A stretch of 64,000 nt of DNA from Pseudoclavibacter sp. RFBB5 (lineage in GTDB: Bacteria > Actinomycetota > Actinomycetes > Actinomycetales > Microbacteriaceae): positions 496,001 to 560,000 of the forward strand of contig NZ_PSTZ01000007.1 in NCBI RefSeq assembly GCF_002931555.1, read 5' to 3'. Under the pieces are notes generated by a model. That model did not search any database. It saw only the letters and a program-made list of their open reading frames with translations, and was not told the origin of the DNA. Of the stretch, positions 29,697 to 40,959 are shown one piece after another. Made by a program: the position numbers and the translations under genes. Numbering within the stretch: position 1 is the stretch's first letter; the number at the start of each line of letters is the position of its first letter.

Positions 29697-31459
29697 CAGG
29701 CCTTCTCCCCCTTGCTTGTCGTCGACGTCTGCTCCGCCGCAGGCGTTCCTGCGCTCACGAGGTCGTCGGCTCCGCCCTTCTTGGCGGCTTCCGCCTTGCG
29801 CTCGGCGAGGGTCTGGCGCTTCGTCGCCTCACGCGACGCGCCGCGCTTCTTCTGCTCGGGGGTGCGGAACGTTCCGCGGCCGCGGTAGACGGCGCCGAGC
29901 GAGCGCGGGTCGAGGCCGGAGGCCGGGTGGCCGTCTGCGAAGAACGAGGTCCGTGCGAGGAGTCGCATGAGCGGGTGCGTGAAGAGGGTCACGACGATGA
30001 TGTCGATGATGGTCGTGATGCCGAGGGTCAGCGCGAAGCCGCGCACGTTGCCGACGGCGACGAACAGCAGCACGATCGCGACGAGGAAGTTGACGGCGTC
30101 GGACGCGAGGATCGTGCGGATCGCGCGCGTCCACCCGCCTTCGACGGCGGAGACGAGTCCCTTGCCGTCTCTCAGCTCGTCCTTGATGCGCTCGAAGTAC
30201 ACGATGAACGAGTCCGCCGTGATGCCGATGGCGACGATGAGGCCCGCGACACCCGCGAGTGACAGCCGGTACCCCTCTTGGTTGGAGAGGTAGGTGACCA
30301 CGATGTAGGTCAAGGCCGCGGCGATGACCAGCGAGGCCACGGTCACGAGCCCGAGCGTCCGGTACTGGAAGAGCGAGTAGACCACGACGGCGGCGAGTCC
30401 GATGAGGCCCGCGATGAGGCCGTTCACGAGCTGCGAGCTTCCCAGCGTGGCCGAGATGGTGGAGGTGGACTGCGCGACGAAGTTGAACGGCAGCGCACCG
30501 AACTTCAGCTGGTCGGCGAGCGCCTTCGCGCTCTCCTCGTTGAAGTTGCCCGAGATCTGCGGCTTGCCGTCGGTGATCGCGGCGTTGGTGGTCGGGGCGA
30601 CGATGACCTGGTTGTCGAGCGTCACGGCGAACCTGTTCTGGTTCTCCGTGAGGCCGACGAGACGCTCGGTGACGGCAGCGAACTCCTGGGTGCCCTGCGC
30701 GTCGAACTCGATGTTCACCGCCCACTGGTTCGTGGTGGCGCCTGTGCTGGTCGTAGTGAGACCGCTCGTGGCGTCGGCGATGCGCTCGCCGGTGACTTCG
30801 ACGGGTCCGAGGACGTACTTCTCCGTGCCCGTGTCGTCGCACGTGATGAGCGGCTGGGTCGGGTCGATGTCGGCGGCCGGAGCGAGGTCTGCGCAGTTGA
30901 ACTGCACGAAGTCGACGTACATCTGCTCGGTGACCCAGTTGAGGTCGCTCGCATCGGTCGGCTCGGCGGTCGGCGTCGTCGAGAGCTCCTCCGGCAGCTG
31001 GTCTGCAGGGATGGCCTGGGTGTTCGCAGCCTGGTCGGCGACGAGCACGGCGCGGAACTCGAGCTTGGCCGAGTTCTCTATGCGGTCGCGGGTGAGCTGG
31101 TCCATCTCGCCGGGCACGGAGACGACGATGTTGCGTCCGCCCTGCGTGGTGATCTCGGCCTCGGAGACACCGGAGGCGTCGATGCGCTGGCGGATGATGG
31201 AGACCGCCTGCTGCATCTGCTCAGATGACGGGTCGGCCTGCCCCTCTGGAAGCTGAGCGGCGAGCACAACCTGGGTGCCACCCTCGAGGTCGAGCGCGAG
31301 GCGCGGGGTCCACTGACCGCCCTGCGTGGCGACGGCCAGCCAGTTGAGGCCCACGAGGGCAAGGATGAGGATCAGGAGCCACGTGAGCGTGCGCCAGGCG
31401 CGCTGGACGATGCCAGCACCCCGACCACGACGCGCCGATGACGTTGTCGACTTCGCCAA
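29696..31459 (-). CDS. secD: Protein-export membrane protein SecD
   Basis: Proton-driven SecDF subunit. The 587 aa product has an N-terminal membrane segment (TLTWLLILILALVGLNWLAV), the signature PRLALDLEGGTQVVL, a large extracytoplasmic domain and a C-terminal cluster of five segments with GITADSFIVYFERIKDELR. A basic cytoplasmic tail follows. Start taken as TTG (AKSTTSSARRGRG) with AGAAGG upstream; a TTG 24 bases further up is possible. Confidence 0.94.
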   Translation of the reverse strand: MAKSTTSSARRGRGAGIVQRAWRTLTWLLILILALVGLNWLAVATQGGQWTPRLALDLEGGTQVVLAAQLPEGQADPSSEQMQQAVSIIRQRIDASGVSEAEITTQGGRNIVVSVPGEMDQLTRDRIENSAKLEFRAVLVADQAANTQAIPADQLPEELSTTPTAEPTDASDLNWVTEQMYVDFVQFNCADLAPAADIDPTQPLITCDDTGTEKYVLGPVEVTGERIADATSGLTTTSTGATTNQWAVNIEFDAQGTQEFAAVTERLVGLTENQNRFAVTLDNQVIVAPTTNAAITDGKPQISGNFNEESAKALADQLKFGALPFNFVAQSTSTISATLGSSQLVNGLIAGLIGLAAVVVYSLFQYRTLGLVTVASLVIAAALTYIVVTYLSNQEGYRLSLAGVAGLIVAIGITADSFIVYFERIKDELRDGKGLVSAVEGGWTRAIRTILASDAVNFLVAIVLLFVAVGNVRGFALTLGITTIIDIIVVTLFTHPLMRLLARTSFFADGHPASGLDPRSLGAVYRGRGTFRTPEQKKRGASREATKRQTLAERKAEAAKKGGADDLVSAGTPAAEQTSTTSKGEKA

Positions 31460-31517
31460 GAGAGTTCTGCCTTCTGACCTCAAGACGAGGCCCGTGCGTG
31501 AGAGGTGAGGGAGTCGC

Positions 31518-31925
31518 CTACGCCTTGTTGGTGTTGGGTCCGGACTCGGAGCCGTTGTCGCCGTCGCGGCGGTCTGCGTCCGCGGCGTCGCGGTGCTCGG
31601 GCTCCGTGGCGGGGAACTCTTCCACCGTCTCCTCGACGGAGAGCGCGGAGGCGTCGTCCGGGACGGACGGGGTGAGGATGTTCGCGATCGTCATCGAGTG
31701 GACGCGGAGGCGCGTGCCGGGCTCGGACTCGATCGTCGTGATGTTGTTGTCCTCGTCGATGTCGACGATGGTGCCGTACACGCCGCTCTGCGTCATGACG
31801 TCTGCGCCGATGACGGCGCTGCTGCGCATCTCCTGCTGCTGCTGGGTCCTCTTCTTGTTGCTGCGCCACATGAAGAAGATCATGACGCCGAGGAGGACGA
31901 GGGGAAGAAGGAGCGTGAGATCCAT
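31518..31925 (-). CDS. yajC: Preprotein translocase subunit YajC
   Basis: Accessory subunit of SecDF. The 135 aa product has one N-terminal membrane segment (LTLLLPLVLLGVMIFFMW), then the family pattern RSNKKRTQQQQEMRSS and a beta domain (VMTQSGVYGTIVDID, TIESEPGTRLRV). The C-terminal 45 residues are acidic and low in complexity. It begins the yajC-secD-secF operon. Confidence 0.94.
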   Translation of the reverse strand: MDLTLLLPLVLLGVMIFFMWRSNKKRTQQQQEMRSSAVIGADVMTQSGVYGTIVDIDEDNNITTIESEPGTRLRVHSMTIANILTPSVPDDASALSVEETVEEFPATEPEHRDAADADRRDGDNGSESGPNTNKA

Positions 31926-31991
31926 ATGTGGGTGCCTTTCTGGCAGTCCGTACTACGACTATGCACGCCCGGAACGACGGCAAACGCATCT

Positions 31992-31997
31992 AGTGTA
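31992..31997 (-). promoter_or_regulatory. Candidate -10 element of yajC-secD-secF
   Basis: TACACT on the minus strand in the 125-base region between ruvB and yajC; leader of about 60 bases. No clear -35. Confidence 0.4.
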
Positions 31998-32050
31998 CGT
32001 CGCGGTCGTGCGGATGTCGCTCAGCCAGTGATCGAAGGTTGGCGGGAGGA

Positions 32051-33085
32051 CTAGATATCGAGGCGGGGCCCCTGCGGCACGGCGCCGCCCGGCAGCGCCC
32101 GGCCGAGGTGCGCGTAGGCCTGCTGCGTGGCGACGCGGCCCCGCTGCGTTCGCGTGACGAGTCCCGTGCGGACGAGGAACGGCTCGACGACGCTCTCGAC
32201 CGTTTCTGCTTCCTCGCCGACGGAGACGGCGAGCGACTTGACGCCGACCGGTCCCCCGGCGAAGCGATCGATGAGCGCCTGCAGGACGGCCCGGTCGAGC
32301 CTGTCGAGGCCAAGCGCATCCACGTCGTAGACGAGCAGCGCGTGCTGCACGGCCTGCTCGTCTGCATCGGTCTCGTGGACCAGCGCGTAGTCGCGGACTC
32401 GCCGCAGGAGCCGGTTCGCGATTCGGGGCGTTCCCCGACTGCGGGTCGCGATCTCGGCGAGCGCCGCGTCGTCGACCCGGAGATCGAGGAGGCGAGCCGC
32501 GCGCGCGAGGACACGCTCGAGCTCCCCGTCCTCGTAGAACTCGAGGTGGGCGGTGAAGCCGAAGCGGTCTCGGAGCGGGTTCGGCAGGAGTCCGGCGCGG
32601 GTGGTGGCGCCGATGACGGTGAAGGGGGCGAGCTCGAGGGGCACGCTGGTCGCCCCGGCCCCCTTGCCAACCATGATGTCGATCCGGAAGTCCTCCATCG
32701 CGAGGTAGAGCATCTCCTCGGCGGTGCGCGCCATCCGATGGATCTCGTCGATGAAGAGCAGCTCGCCGGGCACGAGGCTCGAAAGCACGGCCGCGAGGTC
32801 GCCGGCATGCTGGAGGGCCGGGCCGCTCGTCAGGCGGATGGGCTGCCCCGTCTCCTCCGCGACGATGAGGGCGAGCGTCGTCTTGCCGAGTCCCGGGGGG
32901 CCGGCCAGCAGGATGTGGTCGGGCGTCCGGCTCTGCATGGCCGCTGCCTTGAGCAGGAGCTCGAGCTGCACGCGAACCTTCGCCTGGCCGACGAACTCGG
33001 CGAGGTTCGCGGGACGAAGCGCCCCCTCGAAGGCGATCTCCGCCTCTGATTCCGGTGACTCGGGGATGCGCGAGACGTCGGTCAC
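32051..33085 (-). CDS. ruvB: Holliday junction branch migration helicase RuvB
   Basis: AAA+ motor of the RuvABC resolvasome. The 344 aa product has Walker [14 protein letters not shown], Walker [11 protein letters not shown], the sensor I region VIGATTRAG, arginine finger region RDRFGF and a winged-helix C-terminus ([18 protein letters not shown]). The GTG start overlaps the ruvA stop (GTGA). Confidence 0.97.
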   Translation of the reverse strand: MTDVSRIPESPESEAEIAFEGALRPANLAEFVGQAKVRVQLELLLKAAAMQSRTPDHILLAGPPGLGKTTLALIVAEETGQPIRLTSGPALQHAGDLAAVLSSLVPGELLFIDEIHRMARTAEEMLYLAMEDFRIDIMVGKGAGATSVPLELAPFTVIGATTRAGLLPNPLRDRFGFTAHLEFYEDGELERVLARAARLLDLRVDDAALAEIATRSRGTPRIANRLLRRVRDYALVHETDADEQAVQHALLVYDVDALGLDRLDRAVLQALIDRFAGGPVGVKSLAVSVGEEAETVESVVEPFLVRTGLVTRTQRGRVATQQAYAHLGRALPGGAVPQGPRLDI

Positions 33086-33705
33086 GAGCGGCTCCCCGCG
33101 GGTCCGAGGAGCTTCAGCGTCGCGCGCAGCAGCGCAGCGACGTCAGGGTCCTCACCGTCGAGCGCCTTCGCGGCGTCTTCGACCGCGGGAGCCGCCTGGC
33201 GTTCCGCGTAGCCGAGGCCGAGCAGCGCCTCGACGACGTCGCGGCGCAGTGCCGCCGAACCGCTCTGGGCGACTGGCTCGCCAGCCGCAGGACTCGGGGA
33301 GAGAGCGAGAGCGATCTTGCCGGCGAGGGAGAGGATGATGAGCTTGGCCGTCTTGGGGCCGATGCCGCTCACTGCGGTGAAGGCCTTGACGTCCTCCTCG
33401 GCGACGGCGCGTGCGACCTGCTCCGGCTCGAGGTGCGCGAGCACTCCGAGCGCCGACTTCGGTCCGACGCCGGTCACCGTGATGAGGTGCTCGAAGATCT
33501 CGAGCTCCTCGGGTCGCTGGAAGCCGTACAGGGTCCACGCGTCCTCGCGCACGACGAGGTGCGTGCGCACCAGCACCTCGGCGTCCAGGCGCAGCTGGAG
33601 TGCGTGGGCCGGAGTCACGAAGACCTGGTAGCCGACACCGGCGGCCTCGATCGTGACCGTGGTGGCGGTTCGGTACAGCACCTGGCCGCGGAGGGAAGCA
33701 ATCAC
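33082..33705 (-). CDS. ruvA: Holliday junction DNA helicase subunit RuvA
   Basis: Tetrameric junction-binding subunit. The 207 aa product has the OB domain ([12 protein letters not shown]), tandem helix-hairpin-helix motifs ([29 protein letters not shown]) and the C-terminal RuvB-binding domain ([16 protein letters not shown]). GTG start four bases after the ruvC stop. Confidence 0.96.
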   Translation of the reverse strand: MIASLRGQVLYRTATTVTIEAAGVGYQVFVTPAHALQLRLDAEVLVRTHLVVREDAWTLYGFQRPEELEIFEHLITVTGVGPKSALGVLAHLEPEQVARAVAEEDVKAFTAVSGIGPKTAKLIILSLAGKIALALSPSPAAGEPVAQSGSAALRRDVVEALLGLGYAERQAAPAVEDAAKALDGEDPDVAALLRATLKLLGPAGSRS

Positions 33706-33709
33706 CGGT

Positions 33710-34339
33710 CTACCGTACGCGGCGGCCGCGAGTTTTCGCGGCACGCTCGGCGGCGAGCCACGCGCTCTGCGCCGCCGTCGGCGCATCAGGCGTGCGCCCG
33801 GCAGCTGCTGAGGCTCGCCGGAGCGGGGCCGCCTCGGCAGCGCTGCCCGCGGCGGCTCCCAGCGGGGTCTTCCAGGCCGAGCAGATGGCGAGGGCCAGTG
33901 CATCGGCCGCGTCGGCGGGCTTGGGGATGTCGTCCAGGCGCAGGATGCGCTGCACCATCGTGCCCACCTGCTTCTTCTCGGCAGATCCGTAGCCGGTGAC
34001 TGCCGCCTTCACCTCCGAGGGAGTGTGCAGGGCGGCCGCGATGCCCCGGCGCTCGGCGGCGACGAGCACGACCCCGGAGATCTGGGCGACACCCATGACG
34101 CTCGGGAGGTTCTGCTGCGCGAAGACGCGCTCGAGCGCGATGGCATCGGGCGTGTACTCGTCGAGGATCGCCTCGATGCCGTCGGCGAGGAGCCGAAGGC
34201 GCCGTGGCAGCTCGTCAGCAGGTGATGACGTGACGACCGAGACGTGCACGAACTCGACCCTCTGTCGCCCGTGCACGTCGACGATGCCGAGGCCGCAGCG
34301 GGTGAGACCCGGATCGATGCCCAGGATGCGCCGCGGCAC
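33710..34339 (-). CDS. ruvC: Crossover junction endodeoxyribonuclease RuvC
   Basis: Resolves Holliday junctions. The 209 aa product has the RNase H-like core with [14 protein letters not shown] (first catalytic aspartate), [11 protein letters not shown] (catalytic glutamate) and [11 protein letters not shown] (C-terminal acidic residues). About 35 extra residues at the C-terminus are Ala/Arg-rich, a common actinobacterial extension. It follows the yebC gene by five bases. Confidence 0.96.
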   Translation of the reverse strand: MPRRILGIDPGLTRCGLGIVDVHGRQRVEFVHVSVVTSSPADELPRRLRLLADGIEAILDEYTPDAIALERVFAQQNLPSVMGVAQISGVVLVAAERRGIAAALHTPSEVKAAVTGYGSAEKKQVGTMVQRILRLDDIPKPADAADALALAICSAWKTPLGAAAGSAAEAAPLRRASAAAGRTPDAPTAAQSAWLAAERAAKTRGRRVR

Positions 34340-34344
34340 TCGGA

Positions 34345-35109
34345 CTACTCGTCGTCTTCCGAGAGCTGCTGCTGCACCTCTGGGGACACGTCGATGTTGG
34401 TGAAGATGTTCTGCACGTCGTCGCTGTCCTCGAGGGCGTCGACGAGGCGGAAGACCTTGCGTGCGGTCTCAGCGTCGGCCTCGACCTTGACGTTCGGGAC
34501 GAACTCGGCGTCCGCGGAGTCGTAGTCGATGCCGGCGGCCTGCAGGGCCGCGCGTGCGCCGACCATCTCGCTCGCCTCGGTGCGGATCTCGAATACGTGT
34601 CCGTGGTCGATGACCTCTTCGGCGCCAGCGTCGAGGACGACCTCGAGGATGTCGTCCTCGGTGGGCGTCTCCTCGTGCGGGACGACGATGACGCCCTTGC
34701 GCTCGAAGTTGAAGGCGACCGAGCCCGGGTCTGCCATGTTCCCGCCGTTGCGGCTCATGGCGGTGCGCACCTCGGCGGCTGCGCGGTTCTTGTTGTCGGT
34801 CAGACACTCGATGAGGAGCGCGATGCCTCCGGGGCCGTAGCCCTCGTACATGATGGTCGTGTAGTCGATCGATTCGCCGGTCAGACCCGCCCCGCGCTTG
34901 ACGGCGCGGTTGATGTTGTCGATCGGGACGCTGGTCTTCTTCGCCTTCTGGATCGCGTCGGCCAGCGTGGGGTTTCCTGCGACGTCAGCGCCGCCGATCT
35001 TGGCGGCGACCTCGATGTTCTTGATGAGCTTGGCGAACGACTTCGCGCGGCGCGAGTCGATGATGGCCTTCTTGTGCTTCGTCGTCGCCCACTTGGAGTG
35101 TCCGGACAT
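34345..35109 (-). CDS. yebC: YebC/PmpR-type transcriptional or translational regulator
   Basis: Member of the YebC/TACO1 family; some members regulate transcription, others help translation of polyproline stretches. The 254 aa product starts [17 protein letters not shown], the family signature, and has [19 protein letters not shown] in the middle. The C-terminus is acidic (QLSEDDE). Start ATG with GGAGAAC upstream. First gene of the yebC-ruvC-ruvA-ruvB operon. Confidence 0.95.
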   Translation of the reverse strand: MSGHSKWATTKHKKAIIDSRRAKSFAKLIKNIEVAAKIGGADVAGNPTLADAIQKAKKTSVPIDNINRAVKRGAGLTGESIDYTTIMYEGYGPGGIALLIECLTDNKNRAAAEVRTAMSRNGGNMADPGSVAFNFERKGVIVVPHEETPTEDDILEVVLDAGAEEVIDHGHVFEIRTEASEMVGARAALQAAGIDYDSADAEFVPNVKVEADAETARKVFRLVDALEDSDDVQNIFTNIDVSPEVQQQLSEDDE

Positions 35110-35233
35110 GTGTTCTCCGTTGTTCTCGCGCGTCTCGCCGGAGGCGGGCGCCTGCTTCTGATCGTGTGCGCGCCGACACCGTTGCCCAAGAATCGGGACA
35201 CGACCGGTCGTCGTCGGCGCGCGGTCTGTCCCC

Positions 35234-35239
35234 AGTTTA
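35234..35239 (-). promoter_or_regulatory. Candidate -10 element of yebC-ruvCAB
   Basis: TAAACT on the minus strand, about 125 bases before the yebC start, in the region between the M18 peptidase gene and yebC. Confidence 0.4.
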
Positions 35240-35278
35240 CTCGTGCTCCTGGGCTGCGCCTGCTCGAGGCGAGCCGGC

Positions 35279-36583
35279 TTACGCGTGCTCTGGCCAGGCT
35301 CCGGCCAGGAAGACCGCCAGTGCGCGTTCGAGGGCTTCGATGTCGGCGATGGCCGCCAGCTCGCGTGCCGAGTGCATGGAGAGGATGGGGATGCCGACGT
35401 CGACGGTCGAGATGCCCAGCCTGGTGGCTGAGATCGGGCCGATGGTCGAGCCGCACGGCAGCGCGTTGTTGGAGACGAACGGCTGCACGGCGACGCCCGC
35501 GTTCTGGCAGACGCCGTGCCAGAGCGCGCTCCCCCTGGCATCGGTCGCGTACCGCTGGTTGGCGTTCAGCTTGAGGAGCGTGCCTTTTCCCGCGATCGGC
35601 CGGGATTCGTCGTCGTGCTTCTCCGGGTAGTTCGGGTGCACGCTGTGGCCGAGGTCGCTGGAGACGAGCCACGAGGCTGCGAGCGCGCGCCGCTGCTGCG
35701 CGGGTCCCGCACCGAGTCCCTCCTGGATGCGTGCGAGGACGTCGCCGAGGAAGGGACCTGCCGCCCCGGACCGGCTCGCGGACCCGACTTCTTCGTGATC
35801 GAACGCCGCGATGACGGGGATCACGCCGTTCGGGACCGTCTCGACGAGTGCGGTGGTGGCCGCGTGGACGCTGACGAGGTTGTCGAGGCGAGCGCCGGCG
35901 AGCAGCGCCTCTCCATGGCCGAAGAGCTGCGCTTCCTGCGCGTCGGCGAGGAAGAGGTCGAAGCCGGCGATCGTCTCCGGATCCACGCCCGCGCTCTCTG
36001 CGAGAGCCGCTACGACGCCGCCCGCCGCCTCGAGCCCGAGTACGGGGTGCGTGTGCCGTTGCGGGTCGAGGACAAGACCGCGCTCGTTCACTCCCCTGTC
36101 GAGGTGGATGGCGAGCTGCGGGATGCGCGCGATGGGTCCCGAGGCCGCGAGCACCGTCGTGCCGTCGGCGAGCGCGAGACGCCCCGCGACTCGAAGCTCG
36201 CGGTCGAGCCAGGAGTTGAGCAGCGGACCGCCGTAGACCTCGACCTCGAGGCGCTGCCAGCCGTGCGCTGACGATTCGGGGGTCGGCTTGACCTTGAACC
36301 CGGGCGAGTCCGTGTGCGCTCCGACGATCGCGAACGGCGTCGTCGGAGTGGTGGATTCTGGGACGCGCCAGGCGATGACGGCGCCATCACGCACGACGAC
36401 GTACCCTCCTGCGTCCTGCGGCCATTCCTCGCGCTCGTCGAGGGTGGTGAAGCCTGCGTCCTCGAGCCGCCTGGCCACCTCAGCCGCCGCATGGAAGGAC
36501 GACGGCGCGTCGCGGATGAAGGCGGCGAGCGAATCGCTGACCTGCTTGCTCCGCGCGGCTCTGCTCGGTCGGCGTCTCGCCAT
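35279..36583 (-). CDS. M18-family aminopeptidase
   Basis: Cytoplasmic zinc aminopeptidase that prefers acidic N-terminal residues in characterised relatives. The 434 aa product has the metal-ligand motifs [29 protein letters not shown] and the active-site segment [17 protein letters not shown]. It is inserted between pdxT and yebC, which are often neighbours in related genomes. The ATG follows a GGAG site. Confidence 0.94.
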   Translation of the reverse strand: MARRRPSRAARSKQVSDSLAAFIRDAPSSFHAAAEVARRLEDAGFTTLDEREEWPQDAGGYVVVRDGAVIAWRVPESTTPTTPFAIVGAHTDSPGFKVKPTPESSAHGWQRLEVEVYGGPLLNSWLDRELRVAGRLALADGTTVLAASGPIARIPQLAIHLDRGVNERGLVLDPQRHTHPVLGLEAAGGVVAALAESAGVDPETIAGFDLFLADAQEAQLFGHGEALLAGARLDNLVSVHAATTALVETVPNGVIPVIAAFDHEEVGSASRSGAAGPFLGDVLARIQEGLGAGPAQQRRALAASWLVSSDLGHSVHPNYPEKHDDESRPIAGKGTLLKLNANQRYATDARGSALWHGVCQNAGVAVQPFVSNNALPCGSTIGPISATRLGISTVDVGIPILSMHSARELAAIADIEALERALAVFLAGAWPEHA

Positions 36584-36628
36584 GTTCGTCTCCTGGCTTC
36601 TCTCGAGTCGGGGCGTGAATAGGTCTGG

Positions 36629-37225
36629 TCAGGCGGCGTGATCGGTGACGCGATCCAGGAAGTACCTGTGGAAGCGCGTTTCGCCGTTCATCTCCGGGTG
36701 GAACGAGGTGCCGAGCAGGTTCCCCTGCGACACCGCCACCACGCGGCCGTCCGGCAGCGCGGCCATGATCCGGGCTCGGTCGCCCACCGTCTCCACGACG
36801 GGGCCGCGGATGAACGTGGCATGAACCGCTGGCCCGCCCAGTTCGGGAACGTCGAGCTCGGTCTCGAACGACTGGTTCTGCGATCCGAAGGCGTTCCTGC
36901 GGACGGCGACGTCGAGCCCGCCGAAGCTCCGCTGCCCGTCGATGGCGTCGAGCACGGTGTCTGCGAGCATGATGAGTCCGGCGCAGGTGCCGAGCACCGG
37001 CATCCCTGACGCGATCCGCGTCGTGATGGGCTCGGCGATGTCGAAGATGCGCGAGAGCTTGTCGATGACGCTCGATTCCCCACCGGGGATGACGAGACCG
37101 GCGACGGTTTCGAGCTGCGCCGGCGTGCGGACGAGCACGACCTCGGCGCCGAGGTCCGTGAGCACCTGCTGGTGCTCACGGACGTCGCCTTGCAGCGCCA
37201 GGACGCCGACCGTGGGAGCTGCCAA
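36629..37225 (-). CDS. pdxT: Pyridoxal 5'-phosphate synthase glutaminase subunit
   Basis: Hydrolyses glutamine and passes ammonia to PdxS. The 198 aa product has VGVLALQGDVREH, GLVIPGGESSVI, the nucleophile cysteine in GTCAGLIMLAD and the His/Glu pair in SFHPE. The TTG start lies seven bases after the pdxS stop; longer in-frame extension lies within pdxS. Confidence 0.95.
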   Translation of the reverse strand: MAAPTVGVLALQGDVREHQQVLTDLGAEVVLVRTPAQLETVAGLVIPGGESSVIDKLSRIFDIAEPITTRIASGMPVLGTCAGLIMLADTVLDAIDGQRSFGGLDVAVRRNAFGSQNQSFETELDVPELGGPAVHATFIRGPVVETVGDRARIMAALPDGRVVAVSQGNLLGTSFHPEMNGETRFHRYFLDRVTDHAA

Positions 37226-37232
37226 CGACCTG

Positions 37233-38150
37233 CTACCAGCCGCGCTCTGCGAGGCGGTGGGGGGCAGCCAGGTCGGAGACGTTGATGCCGACCATGGCCT
37301 CGCCGAGCCCGCGCGAGGCTGCCGCGATGACGGCGGGGTCGTCGAACGCGGTGGTCGCCTTGACGATCGCGGCGGCTCGCTGGGCGGGGTTGCCGGACTT
37401 GAAGATGCCTGAGCCGACGAAGACGCCGTCGGCACCGAGCTGCATCATCATGGCCGCGTCGGCGGGCGTCGCGACGCCTCCGGCGGTGAAGAGCACGACG
37501 GGCAGCTTGCCGGTCTCAGCGATCTCGCGCACCAGCTCGTACGGCGCCTGCAGCTCCTTGGCCGCGACGTAGAGCTCGTCACGCGTCATCGAGGTGAGGG
37601 CCGCGACCTCGCCGCGGATCTTTCGGATGTGCTTGGTCGCCTCGGAGACGTCTCCCGTGCCGGCCTCGCCCTTGGAGCGGATCATCGCGGCACCCTCGTT
37701 GATGCGACGCAGGGCCTCGCCGAGGTTCGTGGCGCCGCAGACGAAGGGCGTCGTGAACTGCCACTTGTCGATGTGGTTCACGTAGTCAGCAGGGCTCAGC
37801 ACCTCGGACTCGTCGATGTAGTCGACGTCGAGGGCCTGCAGCACCTGTGCCTCGACGAAGTGCCCGATGCGGGCCTTCGCCATGACGGGGATGGAGACCT
37901 CGGCGATGATGCTCTCGATGAGGTCCGGGTCGCTCATGCGCGCGACGCCGCCCTGTGCGCGGATGTCCGCAGGAACGCGCTCGAGCGCCATGACGGCGAC
38001 GGCGCCAGCGTCCTCGGCGATGCGAGCCTGCTCGGCGGTGACGACGTCCATGATCACGCCGCCCTTGAGCATCTCGGCAAGTCCGCGCTTGACGCGGTTG
38101 GAGCCGACGGTTCCGTCGGCGCCGACAGAGGTGGCAGTGCGTTCGCTCAT
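37233..38150 (-). CDS. pdxS: Pyridoxal 5'-phosphate synthase lyase subunit
   Basis: Builds PLP from ribose 5-phosphate, glyceraldehyde 3-phosphate and ammonia. The 305 aa barrel shows [17 protein letters not shown] (with the first catalytic lysine of the family in [13 protein letters not shown] further on), [15 protein letters not shown] and [22 protein letters not shown] with AAGGA upstream. Operon with pdxT. Confidence 0.97.
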   Translation of the reverse strand: MSERTATSVGADGTVGSNRVKRGLAEMLKGGVIMDVVTAEQARIAEDAGAVAVMALERVPADIRAQGGVARMSDPDLIESIIAEVSIPVMAKARIGHFVEAQVLQALDVDYIDESEVLSPADYVNHIDKWQFTTPFVCGATNLGEALRRINEGAAMIRSKGEAGTGDVSEATKHIRKIRGEVAALTSMTRDELYVAAKELQAPYELVREIAETGKLPVVLFTAGGVATPADAAMMMQLGADGVFVGSGIFKSGNPAQRAAAIVKATTAFDDPAVIAAASRGLGEAMVGINVSDLAAPHRLAERGW

Positions 38151-38209
38151 GATGTCCTTAGTCTCCGCGCGCAGTCAGTGCGAGGCGGTTCGGGTGTGAA
38201 GTGTGCTCA

Positions 38210-38215
38210 AGTGTA
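38210..38215 (-). promoter_or_regulatory. Candidate -10 element of pdxS-pdxT
   Basis: TACACT on the minus strand, about 60 bases before the pdxS start. No convincing -35 and no MocR/PdxR-type direct repeats seen. Confidence 0.4.
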
Positions 38216-38238
38216 GACGCGGCGCGGTCGACGCATGG

Positions 38239-38254
38239 TTGGGCGACTGCCCAA
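38239..38254 (-). terminator. Possible weak terminator behind the HIT gene
   Basis: TTGGGC and GCCCAA form a perfect 6 bp stem with a 4-base loop, 16 bases after the HIT stop. No U-tract follows. Confidence 0.35.
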
Positions 38255-38269
38255 TGAAAACGCTGGATG

Positions 38270-38842
38270 TCAGTCCCGCGGCCAAGCGTCCGCGAGAGCC
38301 TGCCTGGTCTCTCCGAGGAGCGATGGGAACGCCTTCGTCTTGGCGATGATCGGGAAGAAGTTGGCGTCGAACTGCCACCGCGGCACGATGTGCTGGTGCA
38401 GGTGCCCGGCGATCCCAGCCCCGGCCAGTCGGCCCTGGTTCATGCCGATGTTGAAGCCGTCCACGTTCGAGACCTCACGCAGCACGCGCATCGCGGTCTG
38501 CGTGAGGTGTGCTATCTCGAGCACCTCGTCCTCCGTGGCCTCGTCGTACATCGCGACGTGGCGGTACGGGCAGACGAGCAGGTGGCCGGAGTTGTACGGG
38601 TACAGGTTCATGACCACGAACGCGTGCTCGCCCCTGGCCACGATGAGCGACTTCTCGTCGTCCATCGTGGGCCCGACGCAGAACGGGCAGGCGTCCGCGG
38701 CCGGGTCCTGCCCGTCCTGGATGTACGCCATCCGGTGCGGCGTCCAGAGCCGCTGGAACGAGTCGGGCACCCCGGCGAAGTCGGTGGAGCGCTCGATCTC
38801 GAGACCATCCAGCTCGCCGTCCGGGAACCCGAGGGCGCTCAT
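38270..38842 (-). CDS. HIT-family hydrolase (AP4A phosphorylase-like)
   Basis: Histidine-triad nucleotide hydrolase or phosphorylase. The 190 aa product has [11 protein letters not shown] with a CxxC pair, [12 protein letters not shown] and the triad [11 protein letters not shown]. Overlaps the thrS stop by four bases (ATGA), so it is coupled to thrS. Actinobacteria usually have a HIT gene at this place. The substrate is not determined. Confidence 0.92.
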   Translation of the reverse strand: MSALGFPDGELDGLEIERSTDFAGVPDSFQRLWTPHRMAYIQDGQDPAADACPFCVGPTMDDEKSLIVARGEHAFVVMNLYPYNSGHLLVCPYRHVAMYDEATEDEVLEIAHLTQTAMRVLREVSNVDGFNIGMNQGRLAGAGIAGHLHQHIVPRWQFDANFFPIIAKTKAFPSLLGETRQALADAWPRD

Positions 38843-40866
38843 GCCAGGTCTTCTGCCGTGTTCACGAGCAGGTGCTCGTCGACAGCCCCGCGGACGAGAC
38901 GGATCGCGTCCTCGATCGGGACGCCGTTGCGCTGCGTGCCGTCGCGGAACCGGAAGGAGACCGTCTTGGCGGCGCGGTCGTCCTCGCCGGCGATGAGCTG
39001 GAACGGCACCTTCGCCTTGGTGTGGTTGCGGATCTTCTTGGGCATGCGGTCATCTGAGGCGTCGAGCTCCGCGCGGACGCCGTGTGAACGCAGCTCGTCG
39101 ACGATGCCCTGCAGGTAGTCCCCGTACTGCTCGGCGACAGGGATGGCGACGAGCTGGACCGGCGAGAGCCAGACCGGGAACGCACCGGCGTAGTGCTCGA
39201 CGAGCACGCCGAAGAAGCGCTCGATGGACCCGAAGAGCGCTCGGTGGATCATGACGGGCCGCTGACGCGTGCCGTCGGGGGCCGCGTACTCCATGTCGAA
39301 GAGCTCGGGGAGATTGAAGTCGAGCTGGATGGTCGACATCTGCCAGGTGCGACCGATGGCGTCGCGGGCCTGCACCGAGATCTTGGGCCCGTAGAAGGCC
39401 GCTCCGCCCGGATCGGGGACCAGGTCGAGCCCCGACGCCGTCGCGACCTCCTCGAGCGTGCGAGTCGCTTCCTCCCAGGTCGCGTCGTCTCCGACGAACT
39501 TCTCCGGGTTCTTCGTCGACAGCTCGAGGTAGAAGTCGTCGAGGCCGTAGTCCTTGAGGAGCGAGAGCACGAATTCGAGCGTCCTCGACAGCTCGTCGCG
39601 CATCTGCTCACGCGTGCAGTAGATGTGCGCATCGTCCTGCGTGAAACCGCGGGCACGGGTCAAGCCGTGCACGACCCCGGACTTCTCCATGCGGTAGACG
39701 GTGCCGAACTCGAACATGCGCAACGGCAGCTCGCGGTACGAGTGCGCGCCCTGGTTGTAGATCAGGTTGTGCATTGGGCAGTTCATGGGCTTCAGGTAGT
39801 AGTCCTGGCCCTGCTTCGTGACGTTGCCCGCCTCGTCGACCTCCTCGTCGATGCGCATCGGCGGGTACATGCCGTCGCGGTACCAGTCGAGGTGGCCCGA
39901 GATCTCGTAGAGGCGCCCCTTCGTGATGTGCGGGGTCGAGACGAAGCTGTAGCCCTCCTGCACGTGGCGCTTGCGGGAGTGCTCCTCCATCTCGAGCTTG
40001 ATGATGCCGCCCTTGGGGTGGAAGACCGGAAGCCCGGAGCCGAGCTCGTCGGGGAAGCTGAACAGGTCGAGCTCGCGGCCGAGGCGACGGTGGTCGCGCT
40101 TCATGGCCTCCTCGATGCGCTCCTTGTAGGCGCGCAGCTCGTCCTTCGTCGGCCACGCGGTGCCGTAGATGCGCTGCAGCTGAGGGTTCTTCTCTGATCC
40201 GCGCCAGTAGGCGGCGGCGGAGCGGAGGATGGCGAAGCCGTTGCTGAGCATGCGAGTCGACGGCACGTGCGGGCCTCGGCAGAGGTCCTTCCAGTAGACC
40301 TCGCCGGTCTTCGGGTCGACGTTGTCGTAGATCGTCAGCTCACCGGCCCCGACCTCGACGGACTCGTTGTCCGCGTTCGCGCCGGACCCCTTGATGCTGA
40401 TGAGCTCGAGCTTGTACGGCTCGTTCGCGAGTTCCGCTCGCGCCTCGTCGTCGGTGACGACGCGTCGCACGAAGCGCTGGCCCTGACGCTGGATGCGCTG
40501 GGCTTCCTTCTCGATGGCCTTGAGGTCCTCCGGCGTGAACGGGGTCTCGACGTCGAAGTCGTAGTAGAAGCCGTCGGTGATGGGGGGACCGATACCGAGC
40601 TTGGCGTCCGGGTTGATCTTCTGCACGGCCTGCGCGATGACGTGCGCGGCGGAGTGGCGGAGGATGCTCAGCCCCTCTTCGCTGTCAATCGTGACCGGCT
40701 CTGCGACTGCGCCCTCCGGTACCTCGCGGGCGAGGTCCACGAGCTCCCCGTCCAGCTTCATCGCGACGACGGAGCGGTCGGTGAAGAGCTCGAATCCGGT
40801 GGTCGTCGCGCCGCCGGCATCGCTCTGGCGGGGTTCGGTCTCGAGGTCAACGGGATCGCTGGTCAC
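38839..40866 (-). CDS. thrS: Threonyl-tRNA synthetase
   Basis: The 675 aa product has an N-terminal TGS domain (about residues 22-80), the editing/SAD domain with [13 protein letters not shown], the class II core with [47 protein letters not shown] and the C-terminal anticodon-binding domain. GTG start with AAGGAG upstream. A TAAAGT hexamer about 45 bases upstream may be the -10; no T-box was recognised. Confidence 0.97.
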   Translation of the reverse strand: MTSDPVDLETEPRQSDAGGATTTGFELFTDRSVVAMKLDGELVDLAREVPEGAVAEPVTIDSEEGLSILRHSAAHVIAQAVQKINPDAKLGIGPPITDGFYYDFDVETPFTPEDLKAIEKEAQRIQRQGQRFVRRVVTDDEARAELANEPYKLELISIKGSGANADNESVEVGAGELTIYDNVDPKTGEVYWKDLCRGPHVPSTRMLSNGFAILRSAAAYWRGSEKNPQLQRIYGTAWPTKDELRAYKERIEEAMKRDHRRLGRELDLFSFPDELGSGLPVFHPKGGIIKLEMEEHSRKRHVQEGYSFVSTPHITKGRLYEISGHLDWYRDGMYPPMRIDEEVDEAGNVTKQGQDYYLKPMNCPMHNLIYNQGAHSYRELPLRMFEFGTVYRMEKSGVVHGLTRARGFTQDDAHIYCTREQMRDELSRTLEFVLSLLKDYGLDDFYLELSTKNPEKFVGDDATWEEATRTLEEVATASGLDLVPDPGGAAFYGPKISVQARDAIGRTWQMSTIQLDFNLPELFDMEYAAPDGTRQRPVMIHRALFGSIERFFGVLVEHYAGAFPVWLSPVQLVAIPVAEQYGDYLQGIVDELRSHGVRAELDASDDRMPKKIRNHTKAKVPFQLIAGEDDRAAKTVSFRFRDGTQRNGVPIEDAIRLVRGAVDEHLLVNTAEDLA

Positions 40867-40959
40867 GATGCTCCTTGTCGTTAGGCATGATCAAGCGACC
40901 ACTTTATCGCGGCACCGGCTCACGCCGAGCACCGGTCGACGCGCGACGAACGAGTTCCC

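Noticed and set aside
40867-40959. T-box or threonine-responsive leader before thrS
   Set aside because: The 93 bases are too short and lack the T-box sequence and a terminator/antiterminator pair.
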